Assembly: GCA_041879415.1 (NCBI GenBank)
Contig: CP090851.1
Coordinates: 868,001-932,000, forward strand
DNA length: 64,000 nucleotides
Source of the DNA: Vibrio chagasii
Lineage (GTDB): Bacteria > Pseudomonadota > Gammaproteobacteria > Enterobacterales > Vibrionaceae
Direction of reading: 5' to 3'
Below are positions 26,182 to 35,496 of this stretch, piece after piece. A program made the translations under genes and the position numbers. The notes under the pieces were generated by a model that was not told where the DNA came from, searched no databases, and worked only from the letters and a program-made list of their open reading frames with translations. The stretch's first letter is position 1. Each line of letters opens with the position of its first letter.

Positions 26182-28098
26182 ATGGTCGGTTCTTTGGGGC
26201 TGTTTAGTTTAATTTTGGTCGCTGTTCTTAGCAGCATTATCGCTGTGCATTCGATGTATCAAATGCTAACTAAACAAGCACAAAATGTGGCTCTAATTCG
26301 CAGTTTCTCCCTTTCAAGCGCTTTGTTTTCCATTGGCGCTATCGTTTTACTTGGCTATGCCTTTGTCAGTGACGACTTTTCCATCCTCTATGTTGCAGAG
26401 CATTCTAATACCCAATTACCCACCTTCTTCAAGATGGCGGCTGTGTGGGCTGGGCATGAGGGCTCATTATTATTTTGGGTGTTAACCATTAGCTGTTGGT
26501 CGGGTGTGATTGCCCTACAAAAGCACTACTCTTCGGAGTATCAGAGCCGCGTATTGTGGGTGATGAATGTATTACTCGCGATATTCGCCTGGTTCACCTT
26601 GTTTGCTTCGAATCCGTTTGAATTGAACTCCACCTTGCCACTTGAAGGGCGCGATCTTAACCCTATGCTGCAAGACGTTGGTTTGATATTCCACCCACCT
26701 CTATTGTATTTGGGTTATGTGGGTTTCTCTGTTGTATTGGCATTTGCTGTGGCCGCTTTGCTGGTGGATCCGATTGAGTTCGATTGGGTCGCTCATTGTC
26801 GCAGTTGGTGTTTAGTCGCTTGGATCTTTTTAACAGCGGGGATCATTCTTGGCTCTTGGTGGGCATACTACGAGCTAGGGTGGGGTGGTTGGTGGTTCTG
26901 GGACCCGGTAGAAAATGCCAGCCTATTACCTTGGCTAACATCAACCGCTCTACTGCACAGTTTGGGCGTTGCTAAAGGTAAGCAACAGTTGCTGAAGTGG
27001 TCACTTAGCCTTGCTTTCATTACGTTTTGTTTAAGTATCCTCGGTACTTTTATCGTTCGATCTGGCGTTCTCACTTCCGTTCATGCTTTTGCTGTTGACC
27101 CAACCAAAGGTATCGCGCTGTTGCTGATACTGGTTTTGGTGTTAGTGAGTTCCTTTTCTCTTCTTATTGTTCGTGGTGAATCTTTCGAGTCGAATCCAAT
27201 CACTAGTTTTGCGAGCAAAAGTTTTTTGAGCTTAGTCGCGGTACTTATATTTGTACTGGCTACGGCGGTGGTGGTGTTTGGTACCTTCTATCCAATGGTC
27301 TTTGAATTGCTTGGCCTCGGAAACATCTCTGTGGGCGCACCTTACTTTAATCTTCTTATTGCGCCATTGGCTCTGCTTGCGATGGGAGTGATAGGGTTAG
27401 CACCATTGCTCAGTATTAAACCTCAAGCATCGAAAGGTGTGATTGCGTGTCTTGCTTTGTTGTCCTCCGGACTTGGCTTGCTAACTTACATTTTGCAAGT
27501 AGGCACGATCCAAGTGATGGTACTACTGACATGGCCACTCGCCTTTTGGGTAGTCCTTACTCATGTTTACGGACTAGTGGTAACACGCGATTCTAAGTTT
27601 CAACGTAAAGTGTGGGTAATGACATTAGCGCATGTTGGCGTCGCTGTGTTAGCAGTAGGGGCTGCAATGAACAGTTACCACTCTTTTGAACGCAGTTATA
27701 AATTGAGTCCTGGGGAGCAGGCAGAGTTCATGGATTGGACGCTTTCACACCAGGACACTGAGCTCTATGTCGCTTCAAACTTTACGGCTGAAAGAGCGAT
27801 GCTTACGTTGCGAACGGACGAGCGAGCGTTTTCTATCAATCCTGAGAGAAGACACTATCAAGTCAGAGTGATGAACATGAGTGAGCCTGCTATGAAGTGG
27901 TTCTGGCATGGCGATGTCTACATCACTATGGGAGAGAAAGTCGATTCAACAGCGTATGCATTTCGTGTTCAGTACAAGGCGTATGCACGTTGGATTTGGT
28001 TCGGTGGGCTGATTTCTATCTTAGGCGGATTGCTTTCACTGACTCATCGAAAAAAGAAAACCGTTAAGGCGTCACAGTATGCATACCAACGTTCGTAA
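26182..28098 (+). CDS. nrfE: NrfE haem lyase (CcmF family)
   Basis: The 638-residue membrane protein has more than ten helices and the haem-handling WWD motif WGGWWFWDPVENASLLPW, near residues 233-250, flanked by conserved histidines. With NrfF and NrfG it attaches haem to the CxxCK motif of NrfA, which the ordinary CcmF system does not handle. GAGGTG precedes the ATG at 26182. It overlaps the next gene by 20 bp. Confidence 0.93.
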   Translation: MVGSLGLFSLILVAVLSSIIAVHSMYQMLTKQAQNVALIRSFSLSSALFSIGAIVLLGYAFVSDDFSILYVAEHSNTQLPTFFKMAAVWAGHEGSLLFWVLTISCWSGVIALQKHYSSEYQSRVLWVMNVLLAIFAWFTLFASNPFELNSTLPLEGRDLNPMLQDVGLIFHPPLLYLGYVGFSVVLAFAVAALLVDPIEFDWVAHCRSWCLVAWIFLTAGIILGSWWAYYELGWGGWWFWDPVENASLLPWLTSTALLHSLGVAKGKQQLLKWSLSLAFITFCLSILGTFIVRSGVLTSVHAFAVDPTKGIALLLILVLVLVSSFSLLIVRGESFESNPITSFASKSFLSLVAVLIFVLATAVVVFGTFYPMVFELLGLGNISVGAPYFNLLIAPLALLAMGVIGLAPLLSIKPQASKGVIACLALLSSGLGLLTYILQVGTIQVMVLLTWPLAFWVVLTHVYGLVVTRDSKFQRKVWVMTLAHVGVAVLAVGAAMNSYHSFERSYKLSPGEQAEFMDWTLSHQDTELYVASNFTAERAMLTLRTDERAFSINPERRHYQVRVMNMSEPAMKWFWHGDVYITMGEKVDSTAYAFRVQYKAYARWIWFGGLISILGGLLSLTHRKKKTVKASQYAYQRS

Positions 28099-28633
28099 CA
28101 AGCTTATCGTGCTCATTACACTGACACTGATCGTGGTGTTGGCATTTTTGTTTGCATTAGAGAATAAACAGCAAACCACCACAGTATCGACATCACAAAG
28201 AGTGTTCCCTGAATTTACATCGACGGCGTTAGTAGATAGTCAAAGCATCAAAGCAAATCAGCAGCTAACGCGAGCGGACATTACACAACACGCTTATCAA
28301 CTGGTCAATGTATGGGCATCATGGTGCGGGATCTGTAAAACGGAGCATGCGTATTTATTGGAGCTTCAAGACCAAGGTATTCCAATTATTGGACTTAACT
28401 ACAGAGATAACTCGGCCGCTGCTATTAATGTGCTATCGAATGATGGCAACCCTTATTCAAAAGTGATTAGCGACCCTCAAGGTAAGTTAGCGCTCGAACT
28501 TGGTGTAATAGGGACTCCAGAGACATACTTGGTTGATGCTAAAGGAAATATTGTGAAGAAGTTAATGGGCGTAATTAACGAATCCGTGTGGCAAGATGAG
28601 CTTGCTTTTTATTTTGATGGTGTGGATGGATAA
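28079..28633 (+). CDS. dsbE: DsbE/CcmG-type thioredoxin-like protein of the nrf cluster
   Basis: The 184-residue protein has one membrane anchor helix (about residues 9-27) and a thioredoxin fold with the active site WCGIC at residues 82-86. CcmG-type proteins keep the haem-binding cysteines of apocytochromes reduced. The start overlaps nrfE by 20 bp and the stop shares a base with nrfF, so it belongs to the nrfE-nrfF operon and probably reduces apo-NrfA. Confidence 0.88.
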   Translation: MHTNVRNKLIVLITLTLIVVLAFLFALENKQQTTTVSTSQRVFPEFTSTALVDSQSIKANQQLTRADITQHAYQLVNVWASWCGICKTEHAYLLELQDQGIPIIGLNYRDNSAAAINVLSNDGNPYSKVISDPQGKLALELGVIGTPETYLVDAKGNIVKKLMGVINESVWQDELAFYFDGVDG

Positions 28634-29070
28634 TGAGATCTTTAGCCCAAATAATATTATTCGTCTCTATGATTATCACGATAAGTCTACCCGCATCCGC
28701 AGAAGATTTGTTTGTTCCCAGTGATAAGAGCACCAGTATTCAAGTTGAACTGTTTGAGTTTGAAAGCCCCGACCAACAACAGCGCGCCATTGCTTTAGCA
28801 AAGACACTGCGCTGTCCTCAATGCCAAAACCAGAACCTGATTGAATCAAACTCTCCGATTGCGAAGGACTTACGCCTTGTTGTATTTAATATGGTGAAAG
28901 CAGGGAAGAGTAATCATGAAATTACTCAATATATGACAGAAAGGTTTGGTGAGTTTGTACTTTATAAACCAGCGATGAGCGTTTCAAACTTATTACTTTG
29001 GCTGCTACCAAGCCTATTATTTTTGCTATTTATATATTTATCAGTAAAAAGTGTTAGAAAGCGCTCATAA
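28633..29070 (+). CDS. nrfF: NrfF, CcmH-like haem lyase subunit
   Basis: The 145-residue protein has a signal peptide, the redox motif LRCPQCQNQ (Cys61 and Cys64) and a C-terminal membrane helix, as in CcmH/NrfF. It presents the reduced CxxCK site of NrfA to the lyase. The start overlaps the dsbE stop by one base (TAATG). It is the last recognised nrf gene here. Confidence 0.92.
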   Translation: MRSLAQIILFVSMIITISLPASAEDLFVPSDKSTSIQVELFEFESPDQQQRAIALAKTLRCPQCQNQNLIESNSPIAKDLRLVVFNMVKAGKSNHEITQYMTERFGEFVLYKPAMSVSNLLLWLLPSLLFLLFIYLSVKSVRKRS

Positions 29071-29159
29071 AAATTGTGTATTACTGTTTACCAATTGAAC
29101 TGTATTTTGTAACATTAAAGGATTATAAAGGCTAAGCACTGTTATATAAGGATGTGTCT

Positions 29160-29336
29160 GTGGATAACGTTATCTCAAATTTAAAAAAAGAGTTCCATAC
29201 TCATGTCCAGTCAGATAAATGGGCAGAAAGATACAGTGCGAAATCGAGCATCTCGACTCTGACGCAAGAAGAGTTAGCTGAGCTGGAAAATGCTTGGGTT
29301 CAACTTGTGATTTGGAAACAGACTCAAGTAAGCTAA
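29160..29336 (+). CDS. small uncharacterised protein
   Basis: This is a 58-residue acidic, helical ORF (MDNVISNLKKEF start if GTG is used) with no family I recognise. AAGGA lies seven bases before a GTG at 29160; a GTG at 29154 would sit almost on top of that site. A TTA-rich gap of 89 bp separates it from nrfF, and a strong terminator follows. No function is proposed. Confidence 0.65.
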   Translation: MDNVISNLKKEFHTHVQSDKWAERYSAKSSISTLTQEELAELENAWVQLVIWKQTQVS

Positions 29337-29381
29337 TCGTTCGGTAAAACGAGCGCGATTCGCCGCAACTGATTCATTTAT

Positions 29382-29416
29382 AACCCCATGTTGGTCATTC
29401 CAATGTGGGGTTTTTT
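29382..29416 (+). terminator. intrinsic terminator after the small ORF
   Basis: AACCCCA and TTGG pair with CCAA and TGGGGTT, followed by six Ts, 45 bp after the stop at 29336. Confidence 0.85.
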
Positions 29417-29585
29417 CTTACCTGGAAGAATAGTTGTTATAATATAACAATTTTGTCACCATCGACCTTGAAAAAAATTGTTAACAGCCTCATAGTGTCT
29501 ATCATTAGATAGTTAGCTACAAAATATTGCCCAGACATATAATGTAGCGTTGTTAAATACATCGAATTTTCAAGTGAGTATAACT

Positions 29586-30182
29586 ATGGCGGAAGTGCGT
29601 GCCAGAATAGATTTCAAAGTAGGGGTAACAAGCAGTATTGATGCTGAATTACTCTCTTTTCATGGATTGAAAACAGATAAAGAGCATGTTGCTGTAATAT
29701 TTAAATCAGCAGATAAAACACAAGATGTTCCTCTTGTTCGTATGCACTCTGAGTGCCTTACTGGTGATGTTTTCCACTCTTCTCGCTGTGATTGCGGTGA
29801 GCAGCTAGATGAAACCATCAGAATCATGGGCGAAACTGGCGGTGTGATTCTTTATCTACGCCAAGAAGGTCGTGGTATTGGCTTATACAATAAGATCGAT
29901 GCATACCGTCTTCAAAGTGAAGGTATGAACACGTACGAAGCGAATAACCACCTAGGTTTCGGTGATGATTTGCGAGATTTCACTGAAGCGGCTGAGATGC
30001 TGCGTGCTCTAGGTATCCCGAAGATTCGTTTGGTCACGAACAACCCTAAGAAGATTAACGAACTGAAGTCTTACGGTATTGAGATAGAAGAAGTGGTGAA
30101 TACGTCTGCCCATATCAAATCTGGCAACGAAAATTACCTTAAAGCAAAAGTCTCACACGGTAAGCATAACCTGGATATCTAG
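29586..30182 (+). CDS. ribA: GTP cyclohydrolase II
   Basis: The protein is about 198 residues from the ATG at 29586, close to the family length; an earlier frame start at 29550 adds residues with no similarity. Zinc cysteines lie in [18 protein letters not shown], and the catalytic region is [17 protein letters not shown]. It converts GTP to the pyrimidine precursor of riboflavin. The nearby gap shows no FMN riboswitch that I can recognise. It is monocistronic with a terminator. Confidence 0.95.
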   Translation: MAEVRARIDFKVGVTSSIDAELLSFHGLKTDKEHVAVIFKSADKTQDVPLVRMHSECLTGDVFHSSRCDCGEQLDETIRIMGETGGVILYLRQEGRGIGLYNKIDAYRLQSEGMNTYEANNHLGFGDDLRDFTEAAEMLRALGIPKIRLVTNNPKKINELKSYGIEIEEVVNTSAHIKSGNENYLKAKVSHGKHNLDI

Positions 30183-30221
30183 CCCGTTTACTTGTTGTGC
30201 CTAACACAAAAATGTTTAAAG

Positions 30222-30246
30222 ACCTCACATATGTGAGGTTTTTTTG
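30222..30246 (+). terminator. intrinsic terminator after ribA
   Basis: ACCTCACAT pairs with ATGTGAGGT and is followed by seven Ts, 40 bp after the ribA stop. Confidence 0.9.
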
Positions 30247-30295
30247 TATTTATCTTGCAATAAAATTGTAAGTTTGTATTATTCAAATCCGTAGT

Positions 30296-30314
30296 GTAAA
30301 TGATAATGGTTTGC
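30296..30314 (+). promoter_or_regulatory. Fur-like box upstream of the imelysin gene
   Basis: GTAAATGATAATGGTTTGC matches the 19-bp Fur consensus at 13 positions, including the unbroken AATGATAAT core. It lies 45 bp before the first gene of a cluster whose families are often iron-regulated. Control by Fur is inferred. Confidence 0.5.
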
Positions 30315-30358
30315 ACTATTACTACGAATAATAATTTAAAGCTCAACAAGGATGCTTC

Positions 30359-31618
30359 ATGACTATCAAATCTTTAGTGACAAAAGCCGTAACTTCGTCA
30401 CTCATTTTTGCCTCTGCTTCTTCTTTCGCTGCAGTAACTCAAGATCAAGTTGTAGAACATTACGCAGATATTGCTCACGCGGTATTTGCAGACTCAGTAA
30501 TCACAGCAAAAGCGTTGAACTCTTCTATTGATACCTTCTTAGCTTCTCCTTCTGCTGGCAACTTCGAAAAAGTAAAACTGGCTTGGCTTGAGTCTCGCGT
30601 ACCATACCAACAGTCAGAAGTATTCCGCTTCGGCAACGTGGTTGTTGATGATTGGGAAGGTCAACTGAATGCATGGCCACTAGATGAAGGTCTGATTGAT
30701 TACGTTTCTTCTGATTACCAATACGAACTAGGTAACGAGGGCGCAAGTGCTAACATCGTTGCAAACAAAACGTTCCAAATCGGTCAAACGACAGTAGACG
30801 CGACGAACATTACGCCTGAATTGATTGCAGAGCTTAACGAGATCGGTGGTTCTGAAGCGAACGTTGCATCTGGTTACCATGCGATCGAATTCCTACTTTG
30901 GGGCCAAGACCTAAACGGCACAAACGCAGGTGCTGGTCAGCGTGCTTACACTGACTTCGTTGTTGGTGCTGAATGTACAAATGGTAACTGTGACCGTCGT
31001 GGCGCATACCTAAAAGCATCTGCTGAGCTACTAGTTCAAGATCTAGAGTGGATGGAAAAGCAGTGGGCTAAAGGCGAGAAAGGTAACTACCGTCAAGAGC
31101 TTCTTTCTGAGTCAAGCGAAAATGGTCTACGTAAAATGCTATTCGGCATGGGTTCACTTTCTCTAGGTGAACTTGCTGGTGAGCGTATGAAGGTAGCTCT
31201 AGAAGCGAACTCTACTGAAGATGAGCACGATTGCTTCTCTGATAACACGCACAACTCTCACTACTACAACGAGCAAGGCATCTACAACGTTTACACGGGT
31301 CTATACAAGCGTGAAGACGGTACTCTTCTTTCAGGTCCAAGCCTATTTGACCTAGTTGAGCAAAAAGATGAGCAAGCTGCGAAAGAGATTCAAAAGCAGT
31401 TTGACCTAGCACGTGCACAAGTAGGCCAACTAGTAACATCGGCTGAGAAAAACAACCAGCACTTTGACCAGCTAATTGCTGCTGACAACGCTGCAGGTAA
31501 TGCATTAGTAAACAAAACAATTGTTGCTCTAGTATCTCAAACAGCTGCAATTGAGCGTGCTGCTGGTGTGATTGGCATTGATAGCCTAAACCCAGACACG
31601 GCTGACCACGAGTTCTAA
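30359..31618 (+). CDS. imelysin-family periplasmic protein (IrpA-like)
   Basis: The 419-residue protein has a signal peptide (about 24 residues) and an imelysin fold. The conserved GxHxxE motif appears in GYHAIEFLLWG near residues 177-187. Members are iron-regulated periplasmic or outer-membrane proteins; early reports of peptidase activity (peptidase M75) are debated. It opens a four-gene plus-strand set with a di-haem protein, a second imelysin and a DUF1513 protein. A hairpin follows the stop, so expression may be higher than for the downstream genes. Confidence 0.9.
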   Translation: MTIKSLVTKAVTSSLIFASASSFAAVTQDQVVEHYADIAHAVFADSVITAKALNSSIDTFLASPSAGNFEKVKLAWLESRVPYQQSEVFRFGNVVVDDWEGQLNAWPLDEGLIDYVSSDYQYELGNEGASANIVANKTFQIGQTTVDATNITPELIAELNEIGGSEANVASGYHAIEFLLWGQDLNGTNAGAGQRAYTDFVVGAECTNGNCDRRGAYLKASAELLVQDLEWMEKQWAKGEKGNYRQELLSESSENGLRKMLFGMGSLSLGELAGERMKVALEANSTEDEHDCFSDNTHNSHYYNEQGIYNVYTGLYKREDGTLLSGPSLFDLVEQKDEQAAKEIQKQFDLARAQVGQLVTSAEKNNQHFDQLIAADNAAGNALVNKTIVALVSQTAAIERAAGVIGIDSLNPDTADHEF

Positions 31619-31640
31619 GAACCCGAGCCAGGAACAAATG

Positions 31641-31663
31641 TAAGGGCTCTGATTGAGCCCTTA
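31641..31663 (+). terminator. hairpin after the first imelysin gene
   Basis: TAAGGGCTC pairs with GAGCCCTTA around a five-base loop, followed by ATTGTTT. The weak T-run suggests partial attenuation before the next gene rather than a full stop. Confidence 0.55.
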
Positions 31664-31730
31664 ATTGTTTGCTAAGAAAAAAAGCCACTTCCTTATAAAA
31701 ACTAAAATCAAAAATTCAGCAAGGCACTGT

Positions 31731-33119
31731 ATGAAGTCGTATCTATCAGCCTCACTCTTAACTGCACTGTTTTTCTTATCTCCATTACACGCCCATGAAA
31801 CCTACTCCGGTGGTAAAACAACCGTGAAGAAAGATGGGGCGAATGCTTTTTCTCTTCCTGCTGCTAACTTGCCAATGAGCAAGCGCTTAGATTTCAGCGT
31901 AGGCAACAGCTTCTTTAGAAATCCTTGGGTACCCGCGCCATCATCAACTGACGCTCGTGATGGTCTAGGCCCGCTATTTAACACCAACGGTTGCCAAAAC
32001 TGTCACATCAAAGATGGGCGAGGCCACGCGCCAGAAAAAGGCGATGAGAACGCCGTGTCTATGTTGGTTCGTCTTAGTATTCCAGCTGAAACACCTGAGC
32101 AGCGACAAGCCTTTATTCGCGATGGTGGCATTCCAGAGCCAACATACGGCGGTCAGTTACAAGACTTTGCACTTCAAGGGGTAAAACCAGAGGGCAAGGT
32201 GAACATCAGTTACACAGATGTGCCAGTTACTTTTAAAGACGGCACGGTTGTTACTCTGCGTAAACCTTCTTTAAAGATCACTGAACTTGCTTTCGGTGAA
32301 ATGCACCCTAAAACAGAATTCTCAGCTCGTGTTGCGCCACCGATGATTGGTTTAGGCCTGCTCGAGAGTATTCCTCAAGAGACGATTCTTGGTTTCGCGA
32401 AGCAACAAGCAGCGGATAACCAAGGCGTATCAGGTAAAGCCAATTACGTTCTTGATGTCCGCACAAACGAAATGGCATTGGGACGTTTCGGTTGGAAAGC
32501 TGGTCAGCCAAACTTGATGCAGCAAAATGCGGCAGCATTTAACGGTGATTTGGGCTTAACGAGTAGCTTATTCCCGAACGAAAACTGCACCTCAGCTCAA
32601 TCAACTTGTGATGACTTTCCAAATGGCGGTGAGCCAGAAGTGAGTGATAACATCCTCGACTTCGTAGAGTTCTATTCTCAACATTTGGCGGTTCCAATCC
32701 GTCGTAATGTTGATGATCCGGCAGTCATTCAAGGCAAAAAATTGTTCAAAGACATTGGTTGCCAAAGCTGTCACCAAGCTGAAATTCGTACAGCCAAGCG
32801 CGAAGGTTTGCCAGCACTATCTGACCAGTTAATCAGCCCTTATACCGATATGCTGCTACATGATATGGGCGAAGGCCTAGCGGATAATCGTCCAGAGTAT
32901 CTAGCGAATGGGCGTGAGTGGCGAACTACACCATTGTGGGGTTTAGGTTATACAAAAGAAGTGAATGGCCACACCTTCTTGCTGCACGATGGTCGAGCAA
33001 GAAACGTGATGGAAGCGGTACTTTGGCACGGTGGTGAAGCTGAGATAGCGAAACAGAAAGTGTTGTCACTCACTCGTAGCGAACGTGAAGCACTGCTAGC
33101 GTTCTTAGATTCACTATAA
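31731..33119 (+). CDS. di-haem cytochrome c-like oxidoreductase (DUF1111 family)
   Basis: The protein is about 462 residues from the ATG at 31731, preceded by AAGG, with a signal peptide ending LHAHE. It has two haem-binding motifs, CQNCH near residue 90 and CQSCH near residue 344, as in the so-called thiol oxidoreductase (DHOR) family. The earlier open frame to 31665 has no ribosome site. It lies between two imelysin genes, an arrangement resembling the cluster containing icmP in Pseudomonas. A redox step in iron handling is inferred from context. Confidence 0.88.
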   Translation: MKSYLSASLLTALFFLSPLHAHETYSGGKTTVKKDGANAFSLPAANLPMSKRLDFSVGNSFFRNPWVPAPSSTDARDGLGPLFNTNGCQNCHIKDGRGHAPEKGDENAVSMLVRLSIPAETPEQRQAFIRDGGIPEPTYGGQLQDFALQGVKPEGKVNISYTDVPVTFKDGTVVTLRKPSLKITELAFGEMHPKTEFSARVAPPMIGLGLLESIPQETILGFAKQQAADNQGVSGKANYVLDVRTNEMALGRFGWKAGQPNLMQQNAAAFNGDLGLTSSLFPNENCTSAQSTCDDFPNGGEPEVSDNILDFVEFYSQHLAVPIRRNVDDPAVIQGKKLFKDIGCQSCHQAEIRTAKREGLPALSDQLISPYTDMLLHDMGEGLADNRPEYLANGREWRTTPLWGLGYTKEVNGHTFLLHDGRARNVMEAVLWHGGEAEIAKQKVLSLTRSEREALLAFLDSL

Positions 33120-33183
33120 GCTAACTTGAACTCAGTTGAGCCAGAGGCTTGATGAGTAAAGCAAGTAAGCGAATAAATGACTG

Positions 33184-33226
33184 ACTACCGCTGAACTTGT
33201 AGAAATACGAGCGCAGCGGTAGTTTT
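33184..33226 (+). terminator. hairpin after the di-haem gene
   Basis: ACTACCGCTG pairs with CAGCGGTAGT around a 20-base loop and is followed by TTT. It may separate the first two genes of the cluster from the next two. Confidence 0.6.
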
Positions 33227-33280
33227 CATATTTAATGAACTCATATAATTACAAGAAAAATTAGGAAGTAAGGTAACAGC

Positions 33281-34342
33281 ATGGCTCAAAAATTATTGTT
33301 AATGCCTTTGTCGGTTTTAGCCATGGCAGGCTGTCAGTCATCAGGGGAACAAGCTGCTTCGTCTGAGGTTAACGGTGTGTCTTATCAAGCCGACACGACA
33401 AGTCATATTAGTCGTAGTGTGTATCAACAGGAATTTGATTCAGCAATACTATTCGCTAAGCAATCGAGCGAATTAGAAGCCTTGATGCAGGGCTACTGTG
33501 AAACAAATAACGTTGAGTTAGATGCAGTTAAAAATCAGTGGCAGCTCACCATGAATAGTTGGATGGCACTGCAAGGACAAGAGCGAGGTCCAACAGCGGC
33601 GTTAGAAGAGAGCTGGAATGTTCAATTTTGGCCAGACAAAAAGAACACGACGGGCCTTAAAATGCGTCAGTTGACGCAACAGAATAAAGCTTGGACGCAA
33701 GACGAAATTGCACAGCAAAGTGTGACAGTTCAAGGCTTGGGTGCTTTGGAGTGGGCGCTATATGACCAGAAATCACCATTGCTTAAAGATAAGGCATCGG
33801 GTTGTCTGTCTTCACAAGCTATCGCACAAAACTTGGCAATGAAATCAGCTTCAATTGCTGCAGCTTGGCAAGTTAACCCATGGCTTGCTTTGGACGAGGT
33901 GCGTTGGGAGTCGGAATACATCGCTCTTTTGACGAACCAGCTTGATTACAGCATGAAGAAGTTAAGCCGCCCGATGGCAAAAATTGGTCATCCGCGTCCA
34001 TACTTTTCAGAATCTTGGCGAGCGCAAACCTCTATGACTCAACTAAAAGCGAATGTTGCAGCTCTAGAGAAATTGTATCTCGCTGACGGTAACGGCCTTG
34101 ATGGCTTGCTGAGAGAGAAAGGGCTCAATGATTTGGCTGATCGTGTTGCTGATCAGTTCGCACTGACATTAGAGACTTGGCCAACGGATTCGAGCTTGTT
34201 CAGTTTACTGCAGAGCAAAGAAGGTTACCGAGAGGTTCTGACTCAGTACAACAAGCTAGAACGTTTGAAGTACCTGATTCATGAAGAAGTAGCGATAGAG
34301 CTGGGCGTGGTAATAGGATTTAATGCTACCGATGGTGACTGA
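33281..34342 (+). CDS. imelysin-family lipoprotein
   Basis: The 353-residue protein has a lipoprotein signal (LAMAGC, Cys18) and a second imelysin-type domain, with GLGALEWALYD in place of the first paralogue's GYHAIEFLLWG. The histidine of the GxHxxE motif is replaced, so the two imelysins are unlikely to be interchangeable. It overlaps the DUF1513 gene by 20 bp, which implies coupled translation. It probably sits on the periplasmic face of a membrane. Confidence 0.85.
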   Translation: MAQKLLLMPLSVLAMAGCQSSGEQAASSEVNGVSYQADTTSHISRSVYQQEFDSAILFAKQSSELEALMQGYCETNNVELDAVKNQWQLTMNSWMALQGQERGPTAALEESWNVQFWPDKKNTTGLKMRQLTQQNKAWTQDEIAQQSVTVQGLGALEWALYDQKSPLLKDKASGCLSSQAIAQNLAMKSASIAAAWQVNPWLALDEVRWESEYIALLTNQLDYSMKKLSRPMAKIGHPRPYFSESWRAQTSMTQLKANVAALEKLYLADGNGLDGLLREKGLNDLADRVADQFALTLETWPTDSSLFSLLQSKEGYREVLTQYNKLERLKYLIHEEVAIELGVVIGFNATDGD

Positions 34343-35417
34343 TACTACACGAAGAAACTTACTGAAAGCAGCACTTGGGTGTGCTGCTGTCCCAGTGCTG
34401 CCGTTCGGATGTGCAAGCCGTTCAGGTGAAAACGTATCGAACAAACCTCAGTTGATTGGTTGCGCGCTTAATGGTCGAGACCAGTATTCCGCGGTTGTCG
34501 CTGATGAATATGGCATGCCACTGGCTCAGCTACCGATCCCCGAGCGTGGACATGGTGTTGCCATCTGTCCAACGTCATCCCATGCAGTCGTGTTTGCTCG
34601 TCGCCCAGGTGACTACTTTATGGTGTTTGACTACAAAAGTGGTGAGCAGATAAAAATGTTAGTGAAGGGTAACAACCGTCACTTCTATGGTCACGGCGTT
34701 TACTCGTTAGACGGCACACTACTGTATGCGACTGAAGGGAAAACGGACACGAGCCAAGGCGTAATTGGCGTCTATGATGTCGCACAAGGGTATCGTAAGG
34801 TCGAAGAATTCACCGGTTTTGGCATTGGCCCTCACGAGGTGATCATCATGCCGGATGGTAATCTTGCTATCGGTGTTGGCGGTGTACACACTGATGGCCG
34901 AACACCGAAAAATTTGGATTCCATGCAGCCTAGTTTGAGCTATGTTTCATCGCAAGGTGAACTGCTTGATCAGGTTGAATTGTTGGATAAGAAATTAAGT
35001 ATTCGACACTTAGCGCATGACGGGGCTGAGACTGTACTTTGTGGTCAGCAATATCGTGGCGAACCTGATGAATATCCTTCACTTTTGGCTATGCATACAA
35101 AAGGCGGCGAGTTCGAATCTTTGAACGCAGAGCCAGAGCAATGGGCGCGATTTAATCATTACATTGCAAGTATCGCAGCATCCGATGATTGGATTATCGC
35201 CACCTCTCCACGAGGTAATTGCTACGGTATTTGGTCTAAACAAACCAAAGAGTTAGTGGAGCTATCGGCACTGTCTGATGCTTCCGGTGCAGTGCTTCTT
35301 GATGGGGAATTTAGACTGAGTTCTGGGGCGGGGAGTGTCGTTAGTCAACGCAGACCATATGAGAAATCAATACAGCAATCCTCCATTCAGTGGGATAACC
35401 ACTGGAGTTCTATCTGA
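34323..35417 (+). CDS. DUF1513 domain-containing protein with Tat-like signal
   Basis: The 364-residue protein begins with a twin-arginine stretch (TDTTRRNLLKAALGC) and a hydrophobic segment ending in a cysteine. A beta-propeller-like DUF1513 domain follows, with motifs GHGVYSLDGTLLYATEG and GIGPHEVIIMPDG. Its function is unknown, but it is regularly found with imelysin and di-haem genes. Tat export suggests a bound cofactor or folded transit. An ATG at 34332 is an alternative start. Confidence 0.85.
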   Translation: MLPMVTDTTRRNLLKAALGCAAVPVLPFGCASRSGENVSNKPQLIGCALNGRDQYSAVVADEYGMPLAQLPIPERGHGVAICPTSSHAVVFARRPGDYFMVFDYKSGEQIKMLVKGNNRHFYGHGVYSLDGTLLYATEGKTDTSQGVIGVYDVAQGYRKVEEFTGFGIGPHEVIIMPDGNLAIGVGGVHTDGRTPKNLDSMQPSLSYVSSQGELLDQVELLDKKLSIRHLAHDGAETVLCGQQYRGEPDEYPSLLAMHTKGGEFESLNAEPEQWARFNHYIASIAASDDWIIATSPRGNCYGIWSKQTKELVELSALSDASGAVLLDGEFRLSSGAGSVVSQRRPYEKSIQQSSIQWDNHWSSI

Positions 35418-35496
35418 TTTATAACGTCATCTAAAAATAACATGCTGACTCCAATTTCTTTGCCATACTTATGGGATGGATAAAGGTGGAGTGAGC

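Noticed and set aside
29417..29585. FMN riboswitch before ribA
   Set aside because: The leader is short and AT-rich; I could not find the conserved riboswitch segments.
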